From Hermodice carunculata (Eukaryota; Annelida; Polychaeta; Eunicida; Amphinomidae), in contig OZ026612.1 of the NCBI GenBank assembly GCA_964020975.1, forward strand, positions 128,371,741-128,435,740: a DNA stretch of 64,000 nt, written 5' to 3'. This document shows positions 35,673-48,093 of the stretch, in pieces. Below the pieces are notes generated by a model that did not search any database, had not been told where the DNA came from, and was given only the letters and a program-made list of their open reading frames with translations. The translations under genes and the position numbers were made by a program. The first letter of the stretch is position 1, and each line of letters opens with the position of its first letter.

Positions 35673-38217
35673 ACAAGAGGATCATGATGATCCTGTGCTC
35701 AGCTGACAGGCATCTGCTTATTTTTATTTTACCCCAAAATTTACGCAAAAATCAATACAGTGTGACCGTTTGAATAAAATATGTAGAGACCTATCAAAGT
35801 TACATTTCTACATCTAAGTGTGACATAAATATGGCGAAAATTATCTAAGTTGTTTCCATTACAAGAAATCTCCATGTTCAGGTTTCGTAAAATTTTTTTT
35901 TTTATTGTGTACTTTTTCCAAAAAAAATGAATGAAAAAATGAACCAAGTCAACCTTTTAGAGAACTTTGTTTGACCCTTCTACAAGGAACATATCCAACA
36001 AGTTTCAGCTTCATCCGAGTGACAGTTCTAGAAAAGGGGTCGAAAATAACAAAAACACACACAAAAACACAAAAAATGGAAAAAAATTGCAGCACCACCT
36101 GGGGAACAAATTCTGAACTAAGAGTTCCCAGCAGTGTCCCTGTGAGATATCAAAACAACTGGGTGAGCGGTTTCTGAGAAGATATTTTAAGATTTGCCCA
36201 AAAGAGAACCAAAAAAAATCATAAAAAATCCAAAAATCACTGGAGTATGACCATTTGAACAAACTTGGTAGAGACTCACCCAGGGTACTTTCCCACCAAG
36301 TGTGAAGTAAATCTGGCTAACATTTTTTCAATAGAAGTCAAAAATGAAAATTGTGGATGATGACGGACGGACAGATGATGGACCCTCAAAAAAGCTCAGC
36401 TAACTGACTAGTCAGGTGAGCTAAACATGTGAATTAGCATTAGAATGTCCACTGACTTACATAGTAATCAATAGGAAAGCTGCATTGACCGACAAGTACC
36501 TGAATTGAAAAAATCGTTAAAAAAGAGGAATCCACAGCAGTGCCACGTAGTGAACAACTTTGTTTGACCCTTCTACAAGGAACATATCCACCACCTTTCA
36601 GCTTAATCTGAGAGATGGTTCTGCAGAAGAAGTCAACAACAGCAAATACACACACAAAAATCATAAAACATAAAAAACATCGCAGTGCCACCTGGTGAAC
36701 AAATTAGGAACTAGGAGTCCCTGGCAGTGTCCCTGTGGGAAATCAAAGCAATTGGATGGGCGGTTTCGGAAAAAAAAAGATTTTTTAAGATTTGCCCCAA
36801 AAAAGAACAAAAAAATTCATAAAAAAAACAAAAATCACTGAAGCGTGACCATTTGAACAAACTTGGTAGAGACTCACCCGGGGTACATCCCCACCAGGTT
36901 TGAAGTCAATCTGGATGATGGTTTTGGAGAAGAAGTCAAAAATGTGAATTAGCATTAGAATGTCCATTGACTTGTATAGTAATCAATAGGAAAGCTGCAT
37001 TGACCACCAAGTACCTGAATTGAAAAAAAATCGTTAAAAATCAGGAATCCACAGCATTGCCACGTCGTGAACAACTTTGTATGATCCTTCTTCAAAGAAT
37101 ATATCCACCAAGTTTCACTTTAATCTGAGTGACTGTTCTGGAGAAGAAGTCGAAAATACCAAAAACGTGCAAAAATTCATTTAAAAGAATAAAAAAATCA
37201 CAGCGCCACCTGGTGAACAAATTAAAAACTAGGAGTCCTCGGCAGGGTCCCTGTGCGATATCAAAGCAATCGGGTAGGCGGTTTCGGAGAAAGAGATTTT
37301 TTAAGATTTGCCCCTGAAAAGAACAAAAAAAAATCCTTAAAAAATCCAAAAATTAGTAGAGCGTGACCATTTGAACAAACTTGGTAGACATTTACCCTAT
37401 GCACATCCCCACCAAGTTTGACGTAAATCTGGCAAAATTTATTCAAGTTATAACCATTAGAACAAATTTCCATGTTTAACTTTCCTATTAACCCTTTTGG
37501 GATGATTTTTTTAAAAAAAATTCATTAAAAATCCAAAAATCACTGGAGCATGACCATTTGAACAAACCTCGTAGAAACCCACCCAAGGTACATTGCCACC
37601 CAGTCTGAAGTTAATCTGGAGGCCGTTTTTGGAGGAAAAGTCGAAAATGTGAATTAGCATTAGAATGCCCATTGACTTCAATAGTAATCAATAGGAAAAC
37701 TACATTGACCAATAAATAACCGTATGACAAAATCGTTAAAAGTCAGGTACCAGCAGTATTCCTATATAGTGAACAGCTTTGTTTGACCCTTCTACAAGGA
37801 ACATATCCACCATGTTTCAGCTTAATCTGAGTCATGGTTCAAAAATAGACACACAAAAATTCGTAAAAAATTAGACAAAAATAGCAGCGCCATCTGGTGA
37901 ACAAATTAAGAACTGGGAGTCCCAGGGAGTGTTCTTGTGTTATATCAAAGCAATTGGGTGAGCGGTTTCGGAGAAGATTTTTTAAGATTTACCCAAAAAA
38001 GAACAAAAAAATTCATTTAAAATCCAAAAATCACTGGACCATGACCATTTGAACAAACTAGGTAGAGACCCACCCAAGGCACATCCCCACCAAGTTTGAA
38101 GTGGATCTGGTCAACGGTTTTTGAGCAGAAGTCGAAAATGAGAATTGTGGACAGACGGACGACGGACGGATGGACCCTCACAAAAGCTCAGCTCACTGAC
38201 AAGTCAGCTGAGCTAAA
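35673..38217. mobile_element. 2.5-kb internally repetitive element with inverted ends
   Basis: Starts ACAAGAGGATCATGATGATC, whose GGATCAT/ATGATCC halves form a tight hairpin, then GCTCAGCTGAC (35697-35707). Ends GTCAGCTGAGC (38203-38213) followed by TAAAAA; these two 11-mers are exact reverse complements. The end also folds on itself (AGCTCAGCT ... AGCTGAGCT). Inside are at least four tandem units of about 520-700 bp. Each carries TTTGTTTGACCCTTCTACAAGGAACATATCC-like, CACCTGGTGAACAAATT-like, ACTTGGTAGAGACTCACCC-like and TAGTAATCAATAGGAAA-like words. A second complete-looking end lies inside at about 36390-36426. There is no protein, so it is non-autonomous. Similar repeats are widespread in marine invertebrates. 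The transposition class is not proven. Confidence 0.65.
35961..37810 (+). repeat. Tandem units inside the inverted-ended element
   Basis: The block (A/G)AACTTTGTTTGACCCTTC recurs at about 35964, 36551, 37070 and 37770. The block GAATTAGCATTAGAATG recurs at about 36431, 36952 and 37656. Spacings are about 590, 520 and 700 bp. Confidence 0.75.
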
Positions 38218-38245
38218 AAAAGATGATAAAATACTGCCCTGTCCG
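38216..38245 (-). mobile_element. Possible upstream half of the split LINE RT
   Basis: Minus-strand reading gives GQGSILSSFF right at the edge of the inverted-ended element. This matches the start of LINE RT motif B and would continue into FNVFIDDL on the other side of the element. Sequence further upstream is too decayed to read as RT. Confidence 0.35.
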
Positions 38246-38249
38246 TTCT

Positions 38250-40856
38250 ATTAAAAGATTCACTGTGTATATTATTCCAGAAATCACTGTGTTTTACTCC
38301 TTATTATCTATTTAACCATAAAAACCCAGAATGCATTATTCATACATTTGCAAAGTTTAGGAAGCAACCCAAAGTGCGAAATAGGATTAAAACTTTTTTT
38401 TTTTTTGCATCCCGTGTTGATAGAAAATGGGGCGGTTTTATATCTTTAAATATTGAGCATCTATCAGTACCGGCCATGAAACGGGTTCTTCCTGTCTAAA
38501 CCCACACTTAGAATCGATTGTTATGGGCCGGTTGTTTTTAGATGCATTAACATATAATGTGGACATTTTATGAATGGGAACTATCTTACCGTGTAAGAAG
38601 AGCTTAGTAATAATAGTGTGGTCATCAAAACTATGACCGATGTTTTAAAACAATGTCAGAAGTACCAAATGACCAGCATCAATACCCTCAAGGCCAGCTC
38701 TTATTCCACAGGCTAATATTTCACTTGATCAGGAGTAATAGTAATAGTAATAAACCTTTCCAACAATGTTTGATTTACTGCAAGTTAAAAAATGTTACAG
38801 TCTCGTTCTGTTTATGAGAGAAACGAGTATCATTATTGTCGTTTCTAAAAGAAGAGCAAAATTAGCAAAAACAGTGGCATTAAAGTTGGACTGAATGTGT
38901 TTGCATGTTTTACATTCCAAAAGACCTTAATATAGCTAGAACTATATATATATCCAGTGTTTTTGGCTTCATGGATTGTCAGACTTTTTGGTGTGGGAAA
39001 ATACCTAATAAGATTTATTTACTCTCATAATGTTAGTAGTACATAAAATTGTAAGAAAGCAAAGAAATAACAGGGTCATGATTTGCCTATGCTTTAGGAT
39101 GAGTAAGTCTCTTTGGTGATTCAGTATTCTGGTAGTGTGTTGGCCTTGCTAGTCAGAAGCTGTGTCTGTGCTCATGTTTGGGCGGCTCAGCAAGGCAGTG
39201 CTGTATCATTGATATGATACCTTTGTGCTGCCTGAGAATCGTCGGACAGCACAGGGTTTGAGGCTGGCTAGTTGTTGTATTGCTTTGGGACAATAGATTA
39301 ATTATCCTGCGAATCAGAAGCTGTGTTGTTTCATCTTTAGCACTTTTGTGGTTTGCCAGGCGACTGCAAGTCGATTTTGCGAATGTTTGTTTTCTGCGTG
39401 TTGGCCCTGGCTGTAAGCTTGTAAAGTAGCTTAGCTTCCAATTGTCAGCCAAGCATACATATATTATACTGATGGTGTTCCCAAGTAAATAAATATTGGT
39501 CCAGATTAACCTTGTCGCCATTTTCCCTCCGCTGATTAAAAAAGCGATTTAGCTGAGCTGAAAGCTCCCCCAGTAAAGAGAGGTGTGACAATATGACTAG
39601 CTTGGTTACTCACAACACCAATATAAACTTTAGCAATGTCTTTAGGACTATCGAGATTACTTGCTGCAATTCAAGCTTTGTCATCACAGGCCATCTGGGT
39701 GGTTGTAGAGTTAGCAGTAACACTAGTTGTTGTAGTAGGTTTAGGCCCTCTAACCTTGACGTCTATTTTCTTTTCCTTCTTTTGAACTTTTCTGTCAAAC
39801 AGACTACTTCAAAGTCATTTGGCTCGCAACCACTAATACTGTCTGACTCCAAGGAACCTCCTACATAGGCCGCTTACACCCCTTAAATTTGTCTCAGAAG
39901 AGACATTGTCCTGATGCTTTATATTTAAGGCAGGCAGAGAAGATTCAAGTGCTGAAGAGGGGCTTCATCGGTCTTGTTCATTGGTCAAAACATTTTTGAT
40001 TTCAACAGATCTGGGTCTGATAGGCCCATTTATAATGGGACTACTATTCTCAATCACATTGTCATTATTGTCTGCAATTTGTGCACAAAGTGGCCAAAGT
40101 TTCTGAGCCAATTCAAGTCTATCAGCGAAGGCCCTGCGTTCATCAAGTTTAATTCGCAGTGAAGCATTATCCATGGCAAGAATGTCATTTTTTGCTGAAG
40201 CTAAAGAACAACCAAAATGACATCTTTTAATTCAGAGTCAGCATTACTCTCATCTTGACTGCTGTCACCATTTGTTTTAGCATTCTCTTTCTGGGCATCT
40301 TTACATATTAAATATTTTGTCAAGCTCCTTAACAGTCTTTTTATAAGCAATGCTAAAGCCAATGTCAGTAATGTGAGGTGTGATGGTATGTTAAACTTGC
40401 CTTTTGACAGCCTTTCTCTCTTCCAGATGCAGTAACATCTCGATAGTTTTATCACATAATTGCTCCCTCAGTGTACACATGTAGTTAAAAATATCAATAT
40501 TGAAATTTTGGAGGTCAATGTCAGCAGCTTCAGTGACAGACCACTGCAGAGCACTCTGTGCAAAAGTACCTTTTTGGAAAGCAGTCAGCGACTGGAGAAA
40601 CAAATTGGTGTAGCTTGAAAATCTTGATACAGAGACCTTCCCTATGCATTTTATGTGTAGTGGAGAGATGGAAATATAATTTGAGAGTCAGAAACCACTC
40701 TCAGCGCCTGGGTTCACTGCCTGAGATGGTGGCAGACATTCTGTGCTGTTCCAGTGTTTGTGACCAATGACCGTGACCACTGATTTGGACTGAGTTATAC
40801 ATGTACATTTTATCAGCTGGCTATTAAGTGACCTAACCAGTTTATAGAAATTTTAC
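38250..40856. other. No clear gene; coding-like minus-strand stretch
   Basis: On the minus strand, 40603-39140 shows a chain of frames with protein-like composition. One is a 70-codon frame starting MFLQSLTAFQKG. Another is MDNASLRIKLDERRAF at 40174-39965. The last is a 122-codon frame at 39521-39153 whose ATG has a strong Kozak context (GGAAAATGGCG). I do not recognise the protein. It may be the ORF1 of an unidentified transposable element or a decayed host gene. Confidence 0.3.
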
Positions 40857-41720
40857 ATGCAAGCTGAAAAAAGGAAAAGATATAAGGGTAGTTCTTCAAG
40901 TAAAGCTTCACTATGCCCTCAAGTTGACTTTAAGAGGGCAAAACAAATAGTTGACATTTCAAACAGTGAGGTTGAACTTGAGGTAGAGGACACTGTTATA
41001 CAAGAAACCACTTTGCTGGGAGAAACCCAGACAGACAGCATGGCACCTACAGGTACAGACGGGTTTAAAGGCCTGCAGGCCAAGGTGCAAGCTATTTTTG
41101 ACAGCTTGAGGAAAGATTTCATGGAAAATATTGTGGATGAAATAAAAAGACCATTGGAGAACAATGTGCAGGACAAGGTTGGGGAGATAAAAAAACGTGT
41201 TAAAAACAGGACGAAAATGTCAGACTTAGATAAGAGCTTGCAGAAGTCAAAAGACACACAGTTGAGAATGAAAAATATTCTCGGAAGTCCAACCTGCGAA
41301 TTCTAGGACTTAAGGAGTTTGGAGATGAAAACTGCACACACCTAGTGACTCACTTTTGCAAAACTATTCTAAAGGTCGACATAAAAGATGCGGATATAGA
41401 TGTGGCGCACAGGGTTGCTGTCACAGCCAGTCCACAGGATAATCCCACCTACCCCAGGCCAATCTTAATAAGATTTTTCAAACCACCAAGCCAGTATGAG
41501 TGTTTTAAAGTGCAGATGCAGTTTGAAGGGTTACAAGACACTCAGCACTGAGGATATGTGCAGAGGCATGTATCTACTCTACAATCGTGTTCGCAATGAT
41601 CAAAGGGCTAGAAAATGCTGATTCTGGAATGGGAAAGTATTTGCCAAGGACCATGCCAACAAGAGTCACCTTTTCCGATATGGGCAAAGCTTGGACTTCT
41701 TACCATCCATCCATGGACCA
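40857..41720 (+). pseudogene. LINE ORF1 (L1-type RNA-binding protein), frameshifted
   Basis: Starts MQAEKRKRYKG. After a Ser/Lys-rich head it has a coiled-coil-like charged helix at about 41070-41270 (Lys/Glu/Leu repeating). Next come RRM-like words typical of L1 ORF1p: NLRILGLKE, DVAHRV and RPILIRFF. The C-terminal words NRVRNDQRARKC, FWNGKVFAK and FRYGQSLDFLP follow. At least two frame changes (near 41290 and 41535) and one stop (about 41618, where RARKC-W-FWNG is expected) break it. The function in live elements is binding element RNA as a trimer with chaperone activity. Confidence 0.7.
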
Positions 41721-41729
41721 TGAGTACAC

Positions 41730-44230
41730 TACCAGGCTAATCACAGAACTGTGCGTGTGAGCTTTGATGTGAGTCACTGAGAACACTTGTTTTGGATAAA
41801 ATTGAAAGTAAACTTAACCAATACTAACCCACTTACCATGGTTTTACCGTCCATGTTTGTATACAAACCCATGTCGCTTATCTTGACATAAAATGGAACA
41901 ATGTGACTGCTTTAACACTTCAATTTGTATGTGGTCGTTAACTTTTCATATATATACTTTCTTAATTTGTATGTCTTTAATAGATGTAGTAAGTATTCAT
42001 GCAGTTAATTGATGGCTATGCATCAGGTAGTAACAATTTGCACTGTTCCATTATGATTAACAGATGCTGTACAAAGTGCAATATGAGTTTGAAAGTAAGC
42101 AGACCAAATATTCTTATCATGTACATGTATATCTGTAAGAGATGTAGTATGTATTTGATCGGTCGGCCCTATATATCTGGTAACACACTGCATTGTTCCA
42201 TTATGATTAACGCATGCTGTACATCTATCATCTGTGTTAGAACATGGCATTGCAATACTATTACACATTCTTATTTAGGTGATGCAATGTGAGTTATCAA
42301 ATTTCATGTCTGAAAATACATGTTCAGACTGCATCTGAATGTACAGACCGAATGTCCCCATCATGGTTGCTGTTTGCATTATGTATGTCTGTGACGCCTC
42401 ACATACAGACAAAATGAGACTGCTTAACATTTATTTATATGTGGACCATAGCTGGTTCCATGTACATGCATACGCATATATATACGTGGAGCGTCGAGCT
42501 GGTTCATGTACATGTATGCGATATAGACACGTATACAGATATGGATACAATTTTAACAACATAGGTCCTAGGAGTAATAGCCCTTCATTCCCGAATTTTG
42601 GTCCCAATGTATGCCATTAACTGACCACTAACATAGTTGTTTTTCATCTCCATCTTTGATGGATTTTATATTATTTACAGAACCTCTTCAAAGTTCAAAA
42701 TTAATTTAGCCAAGGTCTAACACTCACCACTACAGGTGGTGGTAATTTCGCAACAGTTTAAAGAATGTGTATAGTGTTAATTTTCTTTTATTTCCCTGCA
42801 GTGGCAACGGAAAGTGACTGCTTGTCATTATTTTTTCCTGAATTCTCACCGTGTATGTGTATTTATAGTCAAAGCTCATTGGTAGTTTTCAAATCCTACA
42901 TACCAGACTTCAAGGTTGGACAATTATACATATATAGGCTGCCTGAGATATTCTTCTCCATGAAACATTATAGTATTTACTACAAATTGACACAGTCATG
43001 TTCAGGTACATGTACTTTCCGTCAGAATATTGATCTCCAAAGTTCATATTCCCTTCATTCTGTCTATGTAGTGAAGAAAAAATTCAGCTTAGATGAATAA
43101 TTGTAAGAAACAAAGCTTTCTTTTCTTTATTTTTTTCTTTATGTTTTCAAGGCTAGCTTATACCGCGTTCACTGGACAGACTTTCAGTTCTGTTGTGTCT
43201 TGGTTGGCACATCTTTAGCTGGGGGTGGTGCGAGACGGGGAGTCTGTTCAGAGGGCAGGCTCATTCCATAGTTTGTCAGTGGAGATCTCCTTTTATTAAT
43301 TAGAGCTGGCAATGCAACATTTCACAAATAAATTACTTATTAATGGGATTTAATAGCTATTGTAGAACACTTTTGGGGGCAGTACTGACTGGCTGGAGAG
43401 ATCCTCACTTCGGGCCATGGCTGGGAGTATGGTTGGCCTTTGGGTCTGAACCAGCCTGAGTGAGGCTCTCCTACACTGCAACCCTATTACCTGTATTCCC
43501 ATATGACCAAATGTCAACCTGTAAACTGTATTAGTCTGCCATAATGTTATTGTGAAAGGTTTATGAAAGGTATATATCTATTAAAATTTCACTGTTTGGA
43601 ATGATATATTAAGTGGTTTAATGAACCCAGGCACTGGTGGAACAAGCCTGACTGTATGTTATTGAGTGCACTTTTTTCTTTTGCTCTTGTCATTCTTCAG
43701 TTGCTGACACAAATGTTCTTCTGCGAAACACAAAAATACATTCAGTTCTCCATGTCCACTTATTCAATGTTAATAACTTGCTTTTCAATCAGTTTTTCCT
43801 ATATTGAAGCAATTCTCACTAGCGTATGTACATATGCATGAAAGTATGTTGCATCTACAACCTAGTACATTCTTTTGTGATGAATTCAATTTTACTTGCT
43901 TGTCAGCACTATATGTGCAGCTTCAAATGATTTTTGGTACAATTATCACAGCTGATTTGATTAATGTTTACACGGGCATTTGGACTACAGCTTGTGCTTA
44001 CAGTTAAGATCTGCCTGTATGAAATTTTCTTCATGTGCCAGCCGTTAATATACTTTAAAATAGTCATGATGATACTATGCTAACAATACAAAATTACTTT
44101 TACTCAGGTTGCAGTCATCGGTTACCTGGGGGACTGGGCCTGCATAGCCGTCACTGGAGGTCAGCAGGGCTCCTCCGGCTTACTTATACCCATTCAATTT
44201 GTATATGATTGCATGCACTTCTGTTAAGAC
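41730..44230. other. Inter-ORF stretch of the L1-like element
   Basis: Holds a degenerate tandem repeat at about 41975-42430 and otherwise AT-rich sequence. A GC-richer block at about 43150-43470 (TTGGTTGGCACATC, GGCCATGGCTGGGAG) is not recognised. No host gene is seen. Confidence 0.45.
41975..42430 (+). repeat. Degenerate tandem repeat, about 150-bp unit
   Basis: CTGTTCCATTATGATTAA at 42043 and TTGTTCCATTATGATTAA at 42193 are 150 bp apart. GATGTAGTA(A/T)GTATT and CAGACC(A/G)AAT.. blocks repeat at similar spacing. Two to three diverged units. Confidence 0.65.
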
Positions 44231-44231
44231 T

Positions 44232-47200
44232 ATGGTTTTTAGCTTTAAACTTTTTTCTCTTAATGTAAGGGGCATTGCAGATACTTTTAAAGGAAGGTCC
44301 ATGTTTCATTGGCTACGACATTTTCACCAAGGGATTATATTTTTGCAGGAAAACCCACAGTAGTCCTCAAACAGAGCAGGCGTGGAAAAATGAATGGAGG
44401 GCACCTATCTTTTATTCACATGGAGTCACCAACAGTAGAGGTGTTGCAGTTCTAATACCAAACAATATAGCATTGATGATATGATATGCAAGATTTATTA
44501 TACTGGATATCATAATTGATGAAATTCGTTATATTTTTGCAAATATCTATGCCCCCACAAAAAACATGCATCGTGAACAATGTGAACTTTTAAATAAATT
44601 ATATGAAACGCTTTCACAATTTTCTGGAGAGAATATTATCGTGGGTGGCGATTTCAACACAGTATTAATACCTGAGTTTCATGAACGAAATGGTACTTCT
44701 GCTCCACCCTCAAAATACACGCAAAGTATAAGTGACCTTTTATTGGATGAATTAGATCTTGTTGACATATGGGTGTTACGTAAACCTGACACTTTTATGT
44801 TCACTTGGCAATCTAAAACTCCACCAGTTCAATGCGGTTTAGACTACTGGCTGATATCTTTTGTCTTGTCTCAGTGGGTGAAAGATGACAAACGTAAACC
44901 TTCACTTAAAACTGAACACAGCATAATCCCATTACATTTACAGGGTTATTTACCTGAAAAGCGTGGTCCAGGATTTTGGAAATTCAATTCAAGTGTATTG
45001 CAAGATGAGACATATACTGAAAATTTGAAAGATATTATTCAAAATTGTAAAGATAAATATCCTGAAGTTGAAGACAAAGAGCTTATTTTGGAACACTATA
45101 AAATTTGAGATTGGAGGTTTTACAACTAGCTACTCCAAATGTAAAAGAAAGAGAGAAAGAAAGAAAGACAACAAGAAAGTAGTTTAAAGAGTGAACTTGA
45201 TACTTTATCGGAAAATGTAAACAATTTAACTGACACTGTACTTCAAAGATATGAAGAAGTAAAGTCTCTTTTGAATAATATAAATAATAAACAAGCCGAG
45301 GGTGTTATGGTACGGTCAAAAGCTCGTTGGGTAGAACTTTGCGAAGAAAAAACACAAAATATTTCTGGGATTTAAAAAAAAAACAAAACATAAATTAAAA
45401 CATATCACAAAACTTCAGAAAGCGAACAAAATAGAAATGACTGATCCAATCCTTATTTTACAAGAGGCAAAATCTTTTTATAAGAAATTATATTCCAGCA
45501 AAAAGCATAACATGTGATTTCGGAAATTGTTCTTTCCTGGAACAAGATGTAACAAAATTAAATGAAGAGGAAAAATTCTAATGTGAAGGAACTTTAACAG
45601 AAACAGAATTCAAAATAGTTTTGGGCTCCATGAAAAACGGGAAGAGCCCTGGCACAGATGGTCTTTCCCTGAATTTTATAAATAATATCTGGACAGAAAT
45701 CAAGGATATAATAGTTGATTCATTAAATTATGCTTTCACAAAAGGCAATTTCATATCTCTAAACCCCAAAAAGATAAACAGCGCACTTTGCTTAAAAATT
45801 GGCGCCCCATTTCACTTTTAAATACAGACTATAAGCTCCTTTCTAAAGCCATTGCAAAGAGAATACAAAAGTTTGTACATAAATTAGTACATACTGACTA
45901 ATCAGGCTATGTAAAGAATAGATTTATTGGTGAAAACATAAGACTAATTGACCATATGCTCAAATTATCTAGAATACAAAATATTCCTGGACTGATTTTG
46001 CCAGTGGATTTTGAAAAAGCGTTTGATACCATAGAATGGTCTTAAATTAACAAAATATTAGATGTTTTCAATTTTGGACCAGATTTTAAAAGGTGGATCA
46101 CTATCCTATTTGAAGATATCTCATGTACTGTTATCAATAATGGCTATGCCTCTGAATTTCTCACTTTATCAAGAGAAGTAGGACAAGGGTGTCCAGTCTC
46201 ATTCTGGCAGTGGAACTTCTTGCCATTGCCATTAGAGGTAACCCAGACATTACAGGGATTTCTTTAGGTGGTGAAGAAATAAAGATCTCCCAGTTGGTCA
46301 ATGACACAACTTGCTTTTGGCAGATATAAAGTATGCAAAGCTGCAAAGCAGCTGCTGACGGTTCTTAAAAACTTTGAACATTATTCTGGCTTGAAATGTA
46401 ATGAAGACAAAACCATTGCTAGATGGATAGGGGCAAGTAAATTTTCTCCTGATGGTGATATACCTGTGCTTTGGTGCAGGGGCCAGTTGAAACCATTAGG
46501 TATTATCTTCGATGAGAATGAAAAGCAGTGGTTTAAATCAATTTTAGATTCCAATCTGATTTCATTCAAAGAAGTTTTAAAGATTTGGAGAGTCTGGATT
46601 TATCCTTTATTGGTAAAAAATATAGTCTTAAAATCTTTGGCCATCGCAAAATTACTTTTTGTTTGATCTATGATTCATATTGATGATACTTAATTTAATG
46701 GAATACAACCCTGCGTCGGAAATTTTACTTGGAGTGGTGGTCTACCTTAGGTGGAGGCCACTGTAATGCATGGGAGTATCCCCAACGGTGGTATGAAATT
46801 ATTGAACTTCAAATTCCAAATCATGTCACTATGTCACTGAGATTTAACTAGAATAAAAGATTATTCAATAGCAGTCATGCAAAGTGGAAAGTAACCTTTC
46901 AGGAATTCACCAGGACATGAAAGTGCAACACATATTCTTCAGCAGGTGCTTCTTAACATTTGATGTAGCTAAACTCCCACTGTTTTACCATCACTTGATT
47001 GAAACACGGAAAGAAATATAGTTAACTTATATTCCAAGCACTGGAAATGATATTATGGATGGAATGATATGGCGCAATAACTTTATTACAATTCAAAGAA
47101 ACCAATATTTTTAAGCACTGGTATCAGAGAGGAGTCAAATTTATTAGGAATATTGTTGACAACAATGGTGAAATTTTATCGGAACAGGAATTGAGAAACA

Positions 47201-47823
47201 AATGTGGTATTGTGAATACTATTATTTAAGTTCTGCCATACCAGGGCACTGGAAACAACAAATTCAAATTAATAATATAACAATCCCGGAAGAATTTCCG
47301 GTTGTATACATGAATAACACATGTCAAATCATCCTGCATCTTTCGTCTGAGCAAATTTACTGGTTTCTGATTCAATGTTTAAGGTTGCACCATTGTGTCC
47401 AACTATATGGTCTGAAGTTTTTTATGTTCCTGCTCCTGACTGGATAGATATTTTAAACTTTCATACATATGTACTATGGAGACCAGGTTACAATTTTTGC
47501 AGTTTTCTCTGCTTCATAGATTTGTCGTCCATAAATCCAGACTCAAAAACATGGTTATAGTTAATTCTGAAGTATGTGACTATTGCCCTGCAACCGACTC
47601 CATTATCCATAGATTTGCAGAGTGTGATCAGGTGAAAATATTTTGGATAAATTTTCAAGATTGGTTGAACACTATTCACACAACTTCTACCATTACTTTA
47701 TCTTCTTATGACATTATTTTCGGTTTATATAAGAGGATAAAGACATATGCATTGAATAATTGTATTTTACAAGTAAAGTATTTTATTTATATTCAAGCTT
47801 GTAAGCTTTTCTATCCTACCTGA
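44232..47823 (+). pseudogene. LINE ORF2 (endonuclease-RT), L1/Tx1-like, broken
   Basis: Begins MVFSFKLFSLNVRGI, an APE-endonuclease start. It then shows IIVGGDFNTVL (about 44640) and LDYWLIS (about 44845), then GPGFWKFNSSVL (about 44970). RT words follow: NGKSPGTDGLS (about 45640), NWRPISLLNTDYKLLSKAIAKR (in a shifted frame, about 45800), VDFEKAFDTIEW (about 46010) and ISQLVNDTTCF (about 46290). The catalytic box has become LVND where YADD or FADD is expected, so RT would be inactive. The C-terminal CDYCPATDSIIHRFAEC (about 47575) is the L1-type Cys-His knuckle. Many stops and frame changes occur, and the total length of about 1200 codons is near full size. Confidence 0.75.
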
Positions 47824-47990
47824 AATATAAAATTCAAGTTGAGCGGCAAGTATTGGATAATCAATCTAAGCAAGTGTTATTCTCCAAACACTGGGGTTGT
47901 ATGGTGTCATCTTTATTTCCGTGATTGAACTTGTGAATGTGTGACATCGTATAAATGTGTATGTATATGGAGAACATATCAAGATCAATT

Positions 47991-48093
<103 letters not shown>

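Larger units (their letters stand above)
40857..47900 (+). mobile_element. L1/Tx1-like LINE with ORF1 and ORF2 (degraded)
   Basis: A plus-strand non-LTR element with an L1-type ORF1 (40857 to about 41720) and an ORF2 (44232 to about 47830) carrying endonuclease, reverse transcriptase and a C-terminal Cys-His motif. It ends near the (TA)n(TTTA)n tract at 47994. The 2.5 kb between the ORFs is far longer than usual for L1-like elements, so either another sequence sits there or two copies are joined. Confidence 0.7.
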
